Shown: positions 25,590 to 34,274 of the stretch, piece by piece
Layout of the letters: each line of letters starts with the position of its first letter
How positions within the stretch are numbered: the stretch's first letter is position 1
Assembly: GCA_903884945.1 (NCBI GenBank)
Contig: CAISGR010000267.1
Coordinates: 1 to 34,715, forward strand
Length of the DNA: 34,715 bases
Direction of reading: 5' to 3'
From: an uncultured bacterium
GTDB lineage: Bacteria > Pseudomonadota > Alphaproteobacteria > Sphingomonadales > Sphingomonadaceae
The notes under the pieces: model-generated
Told to the model about the DNA's origin: nothing
The model's input: only the letters and a program-made list of their open reading frames with translations
Database searches by the model: none
Position numbers and translations under genes: made by a program

Positions 25590-28500
25590 GGACTAGGGCT
25601 CCATCAATTTCGTTGTCGACTGGGTGCGCGGCGGCGCGCCGCTCCTTGCGGTGGGCGATGCCGAACAGCACCGGCACGAACACCAGCGTCGCGATTGTCG
25701 CGCAGATCAGGCCACCGATCACGGCACGGCCCAGTGGGGCATTCTGTTCGCCCCCTTCACCGAGCCCGAGCGCCATCGGCGCCATGCCGATGATCATTGC
25801 CAGCGCGGTCATCAGCACGGGACGAAAGCGTGTCGCGCCTGCCTCGGCTGCAGCGCGCAGCGCGTCCCCGGTCGCTGCCAGCCGCTCGCGCGCGAAGGTC
25901 ACCACGAGCACACTATTGGCAGTGGCGACGCCCATGCACATGATCGCCCCTGTCAACGCGGGGACCGACAGCGGCGTGTGCGTGGCGAACAGCATCCAGA
26001 CGATCCCGGCCAGCGCGGCGGGTAGCGCCGAGATGATCACCACAGGGTCGATCCAGGACTGGAAGTTCACCACGATCAGCAGGTAGATCAGCGCGATCGC
26101 ACCTAGCAGGCCGAGCAGCAGGCCGACAAAAGCGGTGTTCATCGTCTCGACCTGACCGCGTAGATTGACCGAAGCACCCTTCGGCAGGTCTGTCGCAGTG
26201 TCCTTCAGGATTCGCCGGATGTCGCCCGCGACCGCACCAAGATCACGCCCCTGGGTCGTCGCATAGACATCGAAGGATGGCTGTACCGCATAGTGCGACA
26301 CCACTGCTGCCGAAGGCTCGCGGTGGAGCGTGCCGAGCGCGCCGAGCAGCTGGAAGGAGTCCGGCTTTGCGCCCGTTACGGGGATATTCTGCATCTGCGA
26401 CATCGAATCGACGCGGTATTGCGGCGCCTGCACGACGATCGGATAGGATACGCCGTTCCTGGGATTGAGCCAGAAGGCCGGGGCGACCTGGAGGCTGCCG
26501 GCGAGATTGACAGCCAGGCTCTTCGTCACGTCATTCTCGGTGATGCCGACGCGATCGGCACGGCTCCTGTCGACGGCAAAGCCGAGTTCAGGATAGTCGT
26601 TGGCCTGTTGAAGGCGCACATCGGCGATGCCGGCGATATGCTGCATCCGGGCGACCAACTCATGCGCATAAGTCTCGTTCGCCTTGATGTCCGGGCCCGT
26701 GACCATCACGTCGACGGGCGCGGGCGCCCCGAAATTGAGGATCTGGCTGATGATGTCGGCGGGCAGGAACGAGAAGGTCGAACCCGGGAACGCATCGGGC
26801 AGCTTCTTGCGCAAATCTCTCAGATATCCTGCGGTCGGCGCGTGACCCTTGTTCAGCGTGATCAGAATGTCGCCGTCCTGCGGGCCGACCCCGCCGGTGT
26901 TCGAATAGGCGCGGTTGATGCCGCTGACGGGCAAGCCGATATTGTCGACGATCGAGGCGAGTTGGTCGTGCGGGATCGCGGCGCGGATGCTGTCCTCGAT
27001 ATGGTCGAACAGGGCGGCGGTTTCCTCGATCCGCGTACCGACGGGCGCGCGGACGTGGAGATTGATCTGGCCCGCATCCACCGTCGGGAAGAAGTTGCGC
27101 CCGAGCATCGGGATCAGCGCAAATGACAGCAGTACGACGGCGAGGAACCCGGGGATGAAGCGCTTGCGCTTCGTGATCGCAAAGCCGAGCAGCGCCACGT
27201 AATAATCGCGCACCTGTTCGAAGCGCCGCTCGAACCCATGCTGGAAGCGGCGCAGCGGATTGCGGGTTTTCGGCCTGCCAGCACCGGCATCGTGGCTCAG
27301 CATCTGTGCCGCGGTGAATTCGGTCGCATGGTCGCGCAACAGGTAATTGCCCATTGTCGGCACCAGGGTTCGCGACAGAACGAACGAAGCGATCATCGCG
27401 AAGACAACTGCCTTGGCCATCGGGGCGAACAAAAAGCCGGCGATGCCGGGCAGGAAGAACATCGGGACGAAGGCAATGCAGATGCACAGCAGCGAGACGA
27501 ACGCTGGCTGCACGATCTGTTCTGCGCCATCGAGGATCGCGCGGCTGACCGTCTTGCCCTGTTCGAGATGCCAGTTGATGTTCTCGATCGTGACCGTCGC
27601 GTCGTCGACGAGAATGCCCACCGCGAGCGCGAGACCGCCGAGCGTCATGATGTTGAGCGTCTCGCCCGAGATGGCCAGCGCCGCCACCGCCGCCAGGATC
27701 GCGAGCGGGATCGAGGCGGCGATGATCAGGGTCGAGCGCCACGATCCGAGGAACAGCAATATCATCAGCGAGGTGAGCGTGGCCGCGATCACCCCTTCGC
27801 GGACTACCCCCGACACCGCTGCCTTGACGAAGAGCGACTGGTCGGCAAGCGCGGCGACGTTGAGGCTGGGCGGCAGCGTTTCCTTGAGCTTGGGCAGCAA
27901 CGCCTTGACCTGGTCGACGATCGCGATGGTCGAGGCCGAGCCGCTCTTGAGCACGGTCATCAGAACCGCGCGGCCGCCATCGACGCGCACGACGTTCCGT
28001 TGCGGGGGCGAGCCGTCGCGGACATGCGCCACGTCGCGCATGAAGACAGTGCCACCCTCGATCGTCCTGATCGGCAGGTCGTTGAGCTGGTCGATCACTT
28101 CCGGGCTGTTGTTGAGCCGAATGTTATATTCATATTGCCCGATCTTGGTCGTGCCCGCCGGCACGATCTGGTTCTGCGCGGCGAGCGCGGCGCCGACATC
28201 GCTGGCCGACAGGTGTCGCGCCTGGAGCGCCGCAGGGTCGAGATCGATCTGGATCTGGCGTTCCTTGCCGCCATAAGGCGACGGGATCGCGGCACCTTGC
28301 ACGGAGGCGAGCGATGGACGGATGAAATTCTGGCCGAGATCGAAGATCTTCTGCTCCGAGAGATCCTTCGACGACAAGGCGAGCTGCAGGATCGGGACGG
28401 TGGAGGCGGTGTAGTTGAGGATCAGGGGCGGGGTGATGCCAGGGGGCATCTGCTTGAGCACGGTCTGCGACACCGAGGTCACCTGCGCGGTGGCGGTGCG

Positions 28501-28809
28501 GATATCGACGCCGGGACGGAAGAATATCTTCACGATGCCAACGCCCGAGAGCGACTGACTTTCGATATGGTCGATATCGTTGACCGTAGTCGATAGCTGT
28601 CGCTCGTAATAATAGACGACGCGTCCGGCCATGTCCTGCGGTGGCAGGCCACGATAGGTCCATACCGCTGCGATCACCGGGATCTTGATGTCGGGAAAGA
28701 TATCGGTCGCGGTATCGAACCAGGCGATCGTCCCGCCGATCAGGATGAGGATCGCCAGCACGACAAAGGTATAGGGTTTGCTGAGCGCAAGTTTGACGAG
28801 CTGGAGCAT
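25582..28809 (-). CDS. RND efflux permease, HAE1/ACR_tran family variant
   Basis: From ATG 28809 it has 1075 residues; a TTG at 28839 is an alternative. Twelve membrane helices and two large periplasmic loops are evident. D402 and D403 (GILVDDATV) match AcrB D407/D408 of the proton relay. The matching lysine of helix 10 (AcrB K940, in AKNAIL) is Ala964 here, in GVATANSVLVV, so the relay differs from AcrB; I recall this GVATANS form from a distinct branch of RND permeases. It is probably a proton-driven exporter of organic compounds. It precedes its adaptor and channel genes and follows a two-component pair on the same strand, about 130 bases away. Confidence 0.93.
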   Translation of the reverse strand: MLQLVKLALSKPYTFVVLAILILIGGTIAWFDTATDIFPDIKIPVIAAVWTYRGLPPQDMAGRVVYYYERQLSTTVNDIDHIESQSLSGVGIVKIFFRPGVDIRTATAQVTSVSQTVLKQMPPGITPPLILNYTASTVPILQLALSSKDLSEQKIFDLGQNFIRPSLASVQGAAIPSPYGGKERQIQIDLDPAALQARHLSASDVGAALAAQNQIVPAGTTKIGQYEYNIRLNNSPEVIDQLNDLPIRTIEGGTVFMRDVAHVRDGSPPQRNVVRVDGGRAVLMTVLKSGSASTIAIVDQVKALLPKLKETLPPSLNVAALADQSLFVKAAVSGVVREGVIAATLTSLMILLFLGSWRSTLIIAASIPLAILAAVAALAISGETLNIMTLGGLALAVGILVDDATVTIENINWHLEQGKTVSRAILDGAEQIVQPAFVSLLCICIAFVPMFFLPGIAGFLFAPMAKAVVFAMIASFVLSRTLVPTMGNYLLRDHATEFTAAQMLSHDAGAGRPKTRNPLRRFQHGFERRFEQVRDYYVALLGFAITKRKRFIPGFLAVVLLSFALIPMLGRNFFPTVDAGQINLHVRAPVGTRIEETAALFDHIEDSIRAAIPHDQLASIVDNIGLPVSGINRAYSNTGGVGPQDGDILITLNKGHAPTAGYLRDLRKKLPDAFPGSTFSFLPADIISQILNFGAPAPVDVMVTGPDIKANETYAHELVARMQHIAGIADVRLQQANDYPELGFAVDRSRADRVGITENDVTKSLAVNLAGSLQVAPAFWLNPRNGVSYPIVVQAPQYRVDSMSQMQNIPVTGAKPDSFQLLGALGTLHREPSAAVVSHYAVQPSFDVYATTQGRDLGAVAGDIRRILKDTATDLPKGASVNLRGQVETMNTAFVGLLLGLLGAIALIYLLIVVNFQSWIDPVVIISALPAALAGIVWMLFATHTPLSVPALTGAIMCMGVATANSVLVVTFARERLAATGDALRAAAEAGATRFRPVLMTALAMIIGMAPMALGLGEGGEQNAPLGRAVIGGLICATIATLVFVPVLFGIAHRKERRAAAHPVDNEIDGALVHA

Positions 28810-28915
28810 CTGGCACCGTTGGTTGTCCCGGGGTGCCAATGGCGGCCGCTGCCGGGCGGTCCGGGGAAGGGGGGCCTTGTGCGGCGCACCATTGACGCGC
28901 TCCCCTTCGATCGGT

Positions 28916-28931
28916 TTGGCGCCCCCGCCAA
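28916..28931. terminator. Small hairpin between the sensor kinase and RND permease genes
   Basis: TTGGCG (28916-28921) pairs with CGCCAA (28926-28931) around a four-base loop, 13 bases after the kinase stop on the minus strand. There is no T-tract. It may be a weak terminator or attenuator separating the regulatory pair from the pump operon. Confidence 0.3.
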
Positions 28932-28943
28932 GTTAAATGAAAT

Positions 28944-30308
28944 TCACCTTGGACGGGCTGGAACGCCAGCGGGCGCTATGCGGAAACGTGCGATAAGGCC
29001 CGGGCGACCTCCCACCAGCTCAAGTTCGAAACCGTGCAGGTGGAGGATCGCGGCGACAATGCTGAGGCCGAGCCCGGTGCCGGGATAACCCGCCGCTTTC
29101 GCGCCACGATGAAAGCGCCGCAGGACTGCCTCGCGCTCCTCCTGGGGAATGCCCGGGCCATCGTCGCGCACTTCGAGCAGCAACTCCCGCCCACTTTGCC
29201 GTACCGTTATCGACACCCGTGACCGGCCGAATTTGATCGCATTGTCGACGAGGTTGCTGATCGCCTCGAACAACAGCTTCCTGTCCGCCAGGACCGGCAT
29301 CGCCTTGACGGAGAGCGTCAACGCGATGCCGCGCTCTTCGGCAAGGGGCTCGTACAAGGCGACCACGTCGCCAAGCAGCGCGGCGAGATCAGTCGGCGCG
29401 AACGCGGCTCGTCGCGCGCCGGCCTCAATCTCGGAGATGCGCAGCAGGGCGGCGAAGCGATCGAGTGCGAGATCGAGATCAGCTTCGGCCTGACGGAGGA
29501 GGTCGGATACATTCCGCGGCGCATCGGGAAACTGCCGGGCGCGGTGGAGTTGGGCGCGCACGCGGGTGAGGGGGGAGCGCAGATCATGCGCGATCGCGTC
29601 AGTCACACCCTTGACCTGATCCATGAGCCGCGCGACGTCGTCGACCATTACGTTCACGGTCGTCGCGAACTGATCGAGCTCGTCGCGGCGGCCGGCGATC
29701 GGCATCCGCACATCGAGCCTGCCGCTTGCGATGTCGCGCGCCGAACGCTGGAGGTTGCGCACCCGGCGAAGCGGCTCTGCACTCAGCGCGAAGGCAACGA
29801 GCGCCATGCCGATCGCCGTCGCGCCGCCGCTGGTGATGAGGATGATCAGGATCCGCTCCCTAAGGTCGTGGATCTGGCTGATGTCACGCCCGACGAGGAT
29901 CGTCTCGCCTGCAGGAGTGGGCATCGAAAGCAGGCGGATCGGACCTGGTGCGCCTTTCGCCTCCGCATCGATCGGGTGGTCGCTGCGGATATCGACCCGA
30001 TGGTCGATATTGCCCGCAATCCGAGAACCGTCCTTCCCGAACAGCGCGCCATAGTTGAGATCGCGGTCGCCGCGCCCGATGTCCGTGACGATGCGCGCGG
30101 GTAGGGCAGCCGCCGGCACAGCGAGCCATTGCCTGGCCTGGTCACGGAGGATCCGATCGCTGCGCGCAGTCAGTTCGCGCGCGGTGAGCCCGTAAATCAG
30201 GCCCAGCTGCAGGATGATGCCGATCAGGAAAAGCGATCCAAGGATGATCGTCAGCCGAAAGGCGCTGGTGCGGCGGATATCGCGAAAGCGCAGCCGGTCA
30301 GACAGCAT
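28944..30308 (-). CDS. Two-component sensor histidine kinase
   Basis: A 454-residue membrane kinase. A first helix at about 20-42 and a second at about 153-176 enclose a periplasmic sensor of about 110 residues. A HAMP domain follows (AEPLRRVRNLQRSARDIASGRLDVR). The phosphorylated histidine is H241 in AIAHDLRSPLTRV. The ATP-binding domain has N356 in NLVDNAIKF, DGPGIP near 383-388, then GTGLGLSIV. The gene overlaps the response regulator by 11 bases, so both are cotranscribed. Placed just upstream of an RND pump on the same strand, it probably senses an envelope-active compound and controls the pump. The sensor domain resembles nothing I can name. Confidence 0.94.
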   Translation of the reverse strand: MLSDRLRFRDIRRTSAFRLTIILGSLFLIGIILQLGLIYGLTARELTARSDRILRDQARQWLAVPAAALPARIVTDIGRGDRDLNYGALFGKDGSRIAGNIDHRVDIRSDHPIDAEAKGAPGPIRLLSMPTPAGETILVGRDISQIHDLRERILIILITSGGATAIGMALVAFALSAEPLRRVRNLQRSARDIASGRLDVRMPIAGRRDELDQFATTVNVMVDDVARLMDQVKGVTDAIAHDLRSPLTRVRAQLHRARQFPDAPRNVSDLLRQAEADLDLALDRFAALLRISEIEAGARRAAFAPTDLAALLGDVVALYEPLAEERGIALTLSVKAMPVLADRKLLFEAISNLVDNAIKFGRSRVSITVRQSGRELLLEVRDDGPGIPQEEREAVLRRFHRGAKAAGYPGTGLGLSIVAAILHLHGFELELVGGRPGLIARFRIAPAGVPARPR

Positions 30309-30975
30309 CGAGCCGATAGCCCTCGCCCTTGATCGTAGCGATGACCGATGGTCGGCCCGGTCGGTCCAGCTTGCGTCGCAGCCTGGCGATATGCACGTTG
30401 ATCAGATTCGCGCCGGGATCGAAATAATAGCCCCAGACCTGCTCGAAAATGATCCGCCGGCTCATCACCTGGCCGGGGTGGCGCGCTAGGAATTCGAGCA
30501 GGCGGAACTCCATGTGGAGCAGCTTCACCACCTCCCCGTCGATCGAGACCTGACGGTGGATCAGGTCGAGGCGCAGCGCGCCGAGCACCAGCATCGTCTC
30601 GCGGCCCGACGATGCCGCGCGGCGCAGCAGGACCTCCACGCGGGTAGCCATCTCGCCCGGGGCAAAGGGCTTGACCAGGTAATCATCGCCGCCGGCGCGC
30701 AGGCCCGCAATGCGGTCATCGACATCGCTCAGGGCGCTGATCATCAGTACCGGCGCCGCGATCCGCCGTTCGCGCAACCGCGCCACGATACTCAGGCCGT
30801 CCAGGCCGGGAAGCATCCGATCGAGCGTAATGACGTCAAAATGTTCCTGGGTCGCCCGGTGCAGCCCGTCATCGCCATCATGGCTCTGGACGGCCTCGTG
30901 GCCGTGGGTCCCCAATTCGACGGCGATTTCCGCCGCGGTTGTTGTATCGTCCTCGATGACCAGGATGCGCGCCAT
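30298..30975 (-). CDS. OmpR-family response regulator
   Basis: A 225-residue regulator. The receiver domain (1-115) shows the acidic pocket (E8, D9, D10), phosphorylated D52 in ITLDRMLPGLDG, and K102 in LVKPF. The C-terminal winged helix (about 130-222) has LEFRLLEFLARHPG-like sequence and VHIARLRRKLD, and ends GEGYRLDAV, as in OmpR/PhoB proteins. It overlaps its kinase gene by 11 bases. Likely target: the RND operon downstream; the TolC-type gene just upstream could be another. No strong ribosome binding site is visible before ATG 30975. Confidence 0.95.
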   Translation of the reverse strand: MARILVIEDDTTTAAEIAVELGTHGHEAVQSHDGDDGLHRATQEHFDVITLDRMLPGLDGLSIVARLRERRIAAPVLMISALSDVDDRIAGLRAGGDDYLVKPFAPGEMATRVEVLLRRAASSGRETMLVLGALRLDLIHRQVSIDGEVVKLLHMEFRLLEFLARHPGQVMSRRIIFEQVWGYYFDPGANLINVHIARLRRKLDRPGRPSVIATIKGEGYRLDAV

Positions 30976-31061
30976 GATGGCGAGATAGTGGCATGATGTG
31001 CCGGCAACAACGCTGCAGTGCGCGGCCTGCCAGATGCGTCGGGCAGCAGTTGCTTTCGGGA

Positions 31062-32321
31062 TCAGTCCATGCCGGCGATGGCGCGCAGGCGATAGCTGGA
31101 GACGAGCAACTGACCCTCGGCGCTGATCCGCATGCTGTCCGCTTCGATCGCCTCGCGTTCCGCGTCGAGCAGGGCGAGCTGCGGCTTGGCGCCGACCTTC
31201 ACCTCGAGCCGCGTTCCGCCAAGGGCTGCTTCAGTCGCGGCGACGCGCGCCTGAGCGGCGTCGAACACGGCTCGTGCCGTGCGTACCGCCTCGAAAGCTT
31301 CGATCGCCTGCTCTTCGACCGCCAGGCGCACGCCGCGCGCGTCTGCCTCGGTGGCGGTCATGTCGGCGCTGGCAGCGCGAATGCCGGCGGCATTGCGGCC
31401 ACCTGAGAACAGCGTCCACCGCCCCCGCAGACCGACCGTCGCGGAATCGGCCTTGTAGCCGGGGAAGAACTGGTCGCGCACCGTGGCTGCTTCCGCAAAA
31501 GCGCCGATCGTCGGCATTCGTTCGGCCCGTGCGGCGTCGACGCGACCTTGCGCCACATCAGTCGCCTGCCTTGCCTGCTTGAGCCGCGGGTTGCCAGCGA
31601 TGGCGCGATTGACTGCGTCGTCGGCGGTGAGCGGCGTCGCCGGCGGCCCCGGCAGCCCGGCGGGCGAAGCAACGCTGATACCCGTGAGGGCGAGCAGCCG
31701 CGCATTCGCCGTTGCGACCTGGCCCTGCGCCTGGGCGAGGCCAGCCGCCGCTTCGGCGCGGCGCGCCTGCGCCTGCGCCGTCTCCGTGCTGGTGCCTTCG
31801 CCCGCCTTGAAGCGGAGCCCCGCCTGGCGGACGACTTCATCGAGCGAGGCTTGCAAGTGCTCGTAGCGCTGGACCAGCTGGTGGGCGGCGAGCGCGCTCG
31901 CATAGGCCTGGGTTACCTGGACCCGCAGGTCGAGCATCAGCGCAGCGGTTTCCAGCCGCGCGATATCGCGCCCGCCGCCGGCCTGACGCTCGGCTGCCCT
32001 GATCCGTCCACCGGTCCAGAGCGGGAGCTCGGCGACCGCCTGGGCGGAGCGCGGCGTCACATTGTCAGCCGACAATCCGAAATAGCCCTGCGGGTCGAGG
32101 CGACCTGCGCCGATCTGCCCTTCGACCCGCAGCGACGGGCCGCGCTCGGCGCGCGCGCCGTCCAGCCTCGCCTCGGCGGCAGTCTCGCGCGCCCGGGCGG
32201 CCGCGAGTTGCGGCGAATGGGCCATGGCTGCCGCGATCACATCGTCGAGCGTCTGGGCGGAAGCGGGCGATACCGCGAGCAGCGCCAGTCCGGCGGCCGG
32301 AAACAGGTGGCGAACGATCAT
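31062..32321 (-). CDS. TolC-family outer-membrane channel protein
   Basis: A 419-residue protein with a signal peptide (about 1-22, ending ASA before QTLDD). It has two OEP repeats dominated by long Ala/Gln/Arg-rich helices, for example in the 125-210 and 260-400 regions, and the usual LWTGGRIRAAERQA and LFSGGRNAAGIRAA strand-helix turns. It lacks a lipobox, unlike the other channel in this window. It follows the DUF2892 gene by nine bases and so belongs to the sqr-DUF2892 operon. The adaptor at 34275, on the divergent arm, has no channel of its own in view, so this is its likely partner. Confidence 0.93.
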   Translation of the reverse strand: MIVRHLFPAAGLALLAVSPASAQTLDDVIAAAMAHSPQLAAARARETAAEARLDGARAERGPSLRVEGQIGAGRLDPQGYFGLSADNVTPRSAQAVAELPLWTGGRIRAAERQAGGGRDIARLETAALMLDLRVQVTQAYASALAAHQLVQRYEHLQASLDEVVRQAGLRFKAGEGTSTETAQAQARRAEAAAGLAQAQGQVATANARLLALTGISVASPAGLPGPPATPLTADDAVNRAIAGNPRLKQARQATDVAQGRVDAARAERMPTIGAFAEAATVRDQFFPGYKADSATVGLRGRWTLFSGGRNAAGIRAASADMTATEADARGVRLAVEEQAIEAFEAVRTARAVFDAAQARVAATEAALGGTRLEVKVGAKPQLALLDAEREAIEADSMRISAEGQLLVSSYRLRAIAGMD

Positions 32322-32330
32322 CGGTCGGGA

Positions 32331-32534
32331 TCAGTGGAACGCGGTGCCGGGGCGTATCCCGAACGACCTGAAGACCATCGCGGCCGGGCAGAAACCGGTG
32401 ATGCTCGCCTGTAGCATGTTGGCCCCGGCGAAGATCGACAAGGCGATCCACCACGGATTGACGGTCACCGACAGGATGGACCCGGCGAGGACGACGAGGC
32501 CGGCAAAGGCCAGCACGGCTCTATCGAGGTTCAT
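32331..32534 (-). CDS. DUF2892 membrane protein (YgaP-type transmembrane domain)
   Basis: A 67-residue protein, MNLDRAVLAFAGLVVLAG at the start, with two membrane helices and the conserved NPWWIALSIFAGANMLQASITGFCPA. This pattern is the DUF2892 domain, which in E. coli YgaP is fused behind a rhodanese domain. Here it is separate, and the rhodanese is on the divergent arm. One cysteine (in TGFCPA) is conserved in the family. ATG 32534 follows GGAGA by about seven bases. It lies between sqr and the TolC-type gene. Its role in sulfur handling is inferred from the company it keeps. Confidence 0.9.
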   Translation of the reverse strand: MNLDRAVLAFAGLVVLAGSILSVTVNPWWIALSIFAGANMLQASITGFCPAAMVFRSFGIRPGTAFH

Positions 32535-32560
32535 GGCATTGTCTCCCGTGGAATGGTGGC

Positions 32561-33838
32561 TCAGAAACGCAGTTTCTTCACGCCGAGGACGTGGAGCGCG
32601 AGCTTCTCGTAGAAGGGCTCGCTCTCCCCCTTGCGAATCTTGCGCAGGAAATATTTCTCGAAGCCGATCTTCGCGAGGTGTACCCATTTACCCTCCGACG
32701 ACCAGTTGACGTTGCGCGGCGGAATCTGCGGCTCGGCGACGAACGCAACGCCGCCATCGCCGAAATCGGCGAGGCAGATCGCATTCCAGGTCGCCTCATG
32801 CCTTGCTTCGCCGCCCGTGTGGAGTTCGCGCAGGTTCTTCGCGACGGCGGTGACCATGCTTTCGATCATGAACCCGGTCTTGGGCACACCGACGGGGAGG
32901 GGGGTGGCGCCGACCGGCGGGATGGCGACGCAGACGCCGAGGGCGAAGATGTTGGGGAAAGCCGGGTTGCGCTGGTGCTTGTCGATCAGGATGAAGCCGC
33001 GCGGATTAGTCAGGCCCTCGATTCCGTGCACCGCCGGCACGCCCCGAAAGGCGGGAAGCAGCATCGAGAAACCGAACGGCAGATCGTGAATACGCTTGGT
33101 CTTGCCGTCCTCGTCGACCTCTTCGACATGCATCATGCCGGGATCGACGCTGGTGACCTTCGCGTTGGTGATCCACTTGATGTGGCGGTTGCGCATCTCG
33201 CTTTCGAGCAGCCCCTTGGTGTCGCCGACACCGTCGAGACCCAGATGGCCGATATAGGGTTCGGGCGTGACGAAGGTGATCGGCACGCGGTCGCGAATCT
33301 TGCGGCGCTTGAGCTCGGTGTCGAGCGTCATCGCGAATTCGTAAGCGGGGCCGTAGCAGGAGGCGCCCTGCACCGCGCCAACGACGATCGGCTTCGGATC
33401 GGCACACAGCTCCTCGAAGCGGGTGAAAGTATGGGCGGCGTGATCGGTCTGGCAGATCGACAGGGTGTTGGCGCCCGGGCCGAAGCCCGGAATCTCGTCG
33501 AAGGCGAGATCCGGGCCGGTTGCAATTACGAGATAGTCGTAATTGAGTGACGCGCCGTCATTGAGTTCAAGGCGGTTTTCCTTCGGATGGACGCGGGCCG
33601 CACCGACTGCGGTGAAGCCGATGCCATGCTTTGCCATCACCGGGGGCAGGTGAACCCTGATCGCCTCGGGTTCGCGCCAGCCAACAGCAACCCAAGGGTT
33701 CGAGGGAACGAACCAGTAATCCTCCGAGCTGGAGACGACCGTGACGTCGGCCTTCCCCTTGAGGGCGGCGCGGATCTCATAGGCGGCGATCGTGCCACCC
33801 AGTCCGGCGCCCAACACGATGATTTGTGACTGAGCCAT
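32561..33838 (-). CDS. sqr: Sulfide:quinone oxidoreductase
   Basis: A 425-residue FAD protein, IIVLGAGLGGTIAAYEI at the N-terminus (dinucleotide-binding motif) and ATGPD near 106-110. The three redox cysteines expected of SQR are present: C129 (SICQTDH), C161 (GASCYGP) and C355 (AICLADF), in close register with Cys128, Cys160 and Cys356 of the Acidithiobacillus ferrooxidans enzyme as I recall it. C303 (GVCVAIPP) is an additional cysteine. It oxidises sulfide to sulfane sulfur and passes electrons to quinone at the membrane. ATG 33838 starts the conserved sequence directly; the frame extends far upstream but across the divergent promoter and rhodanese gene, which is not credible. It heads the operon sqr-DUF2892-tolC type. 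Confidence 0.93.
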   Translation of the reverse strand: MAQSQIIVLGAGLGGTIAAYEIRAALKGKADVTVVSSSEDYWFVPSNPWVAVGWREPEAIRVHLPPVMAKHGIGFTAVGAARVHPKENRLELNDGASLNYDYLVIATGPDLAFDEIPGFGPGANTLSICQTDHAAHTFTRFEELCADPKPIVVGAVQGASCYGPAYEFAMTLDTELKRRKIRDRVPITFVTPEPYIGHLGLDGVGDTKGLLESEMRNRHIKWITNAKVTSVDPGMMHVEEVDEDGKTKRIHDLPFGFSMLLPAFRGVPAVHGIEGLTNPRGFILIDKHQRNPAFPNIFALGVCVAIPPVGATPLPVGVPKTGFMIESMVTAVAKNLRELHTGGEARHEATWNAICLADFGDGGVAFVAEPQIPPRNVNWSSEGKWVHLAKIGFEKYFLRKIRKGESEPFYEKLALHVLGVKKLRF

Positions 33839-33866
33839 CTTTCGGCCTCTCTCCAACTGATTGTGC

Positions 33867-33896
33867 TTGACGAATATTACAATTACACGATACACG
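33867..33896 (+). promoter_or_regulatory. Candidate promoter in the sqr/rhodanese divergent region
   Basis: TTGACG (33867-33872) and TACACG (33891-33896) are 18 bases apart, 28 bases before the rhodanese ATG. The 85-base divergent region is much richer in A and T than its surroundings (33863-33910), as regulated promoters often are. I looked for an inverted repeat of the BigR/SqrR type and did not find a convincing one. Confidence 0.35.
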
Positions 33897-33923
33897 CAAT
33901 CATTAAATTGAAAGGCTTTGGCG

Positions 33924-34265
33924 ATGTTCGGTTTCGGAAAGCAGGCGGCCGCTCGGGAGATCGGGGTCAGCGACCTCAAGCGGCTGCTGGAGAATGATGC
34001 GGCTATGGTCGTCGACGTGCGTGAGCCCGACGAATTTGCCGCCGGGCACATCCCGGGGGCTGCAAATCTTCCCTTGTCGCGATTCGATCCTGACCTCCTG
34101 CCCGAGGCGAACGGTAAGCTACTGGTCCTGAACTGCGCCGCCGGCCGACGTTCGGCTATGGCCCTCGCACAATGTGCGAAGGCGGGCGTTCCGGTCGATA
34201 CGCATTTAAACGGAGGGTTTTCCGCCTGGCAGCGTGCGAAACTGCCCATCGCTTTCGGCCGGTAA
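33924..34265 (+). CDS. Single-domain rhodanese (sulfurtransferase)
   Basis: A 113-residue protein with one rhodanese domain: VVDVREPDEFAAGHIPGAANLPLS, then the active-site loop NCAAGRRS with catalytic C71, and LNGGFSAWQRAKLP near the end. The CXXGXRS loop is that of active sulfurtransferases. It has no signal peptide, so it should act in the cytoplasm, accepting sulfane sulfur such as that produced by SQR. ATG 33924 follows AAAGG; the in-frame TTG at 33918 is less likely. It is divergent from sqr and ten bases upstream of an adaptor gene, probably one transcript. Confidence 0.93.
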   Translation: MFGFGKQAAAREIGVSDLKRLLENDAAMVVDVREPDEFAAGHIPGAANLPLSRFDPDLLPEANGKLLVLNCAAGRRSAMALAQCAKAGVPVDTHLNGGFSAWQRAKLPIAFGR

Positions 34266-34274
34266 GGATCGACG

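Noticed and set aside
27238..28596. Plus-strand open frame of 452 codons opposite the RND permease
   Set aside because: Highly charged Arg/Glu/Asp-rich product typical of an antisense frame; the permease on the other strand is certain.
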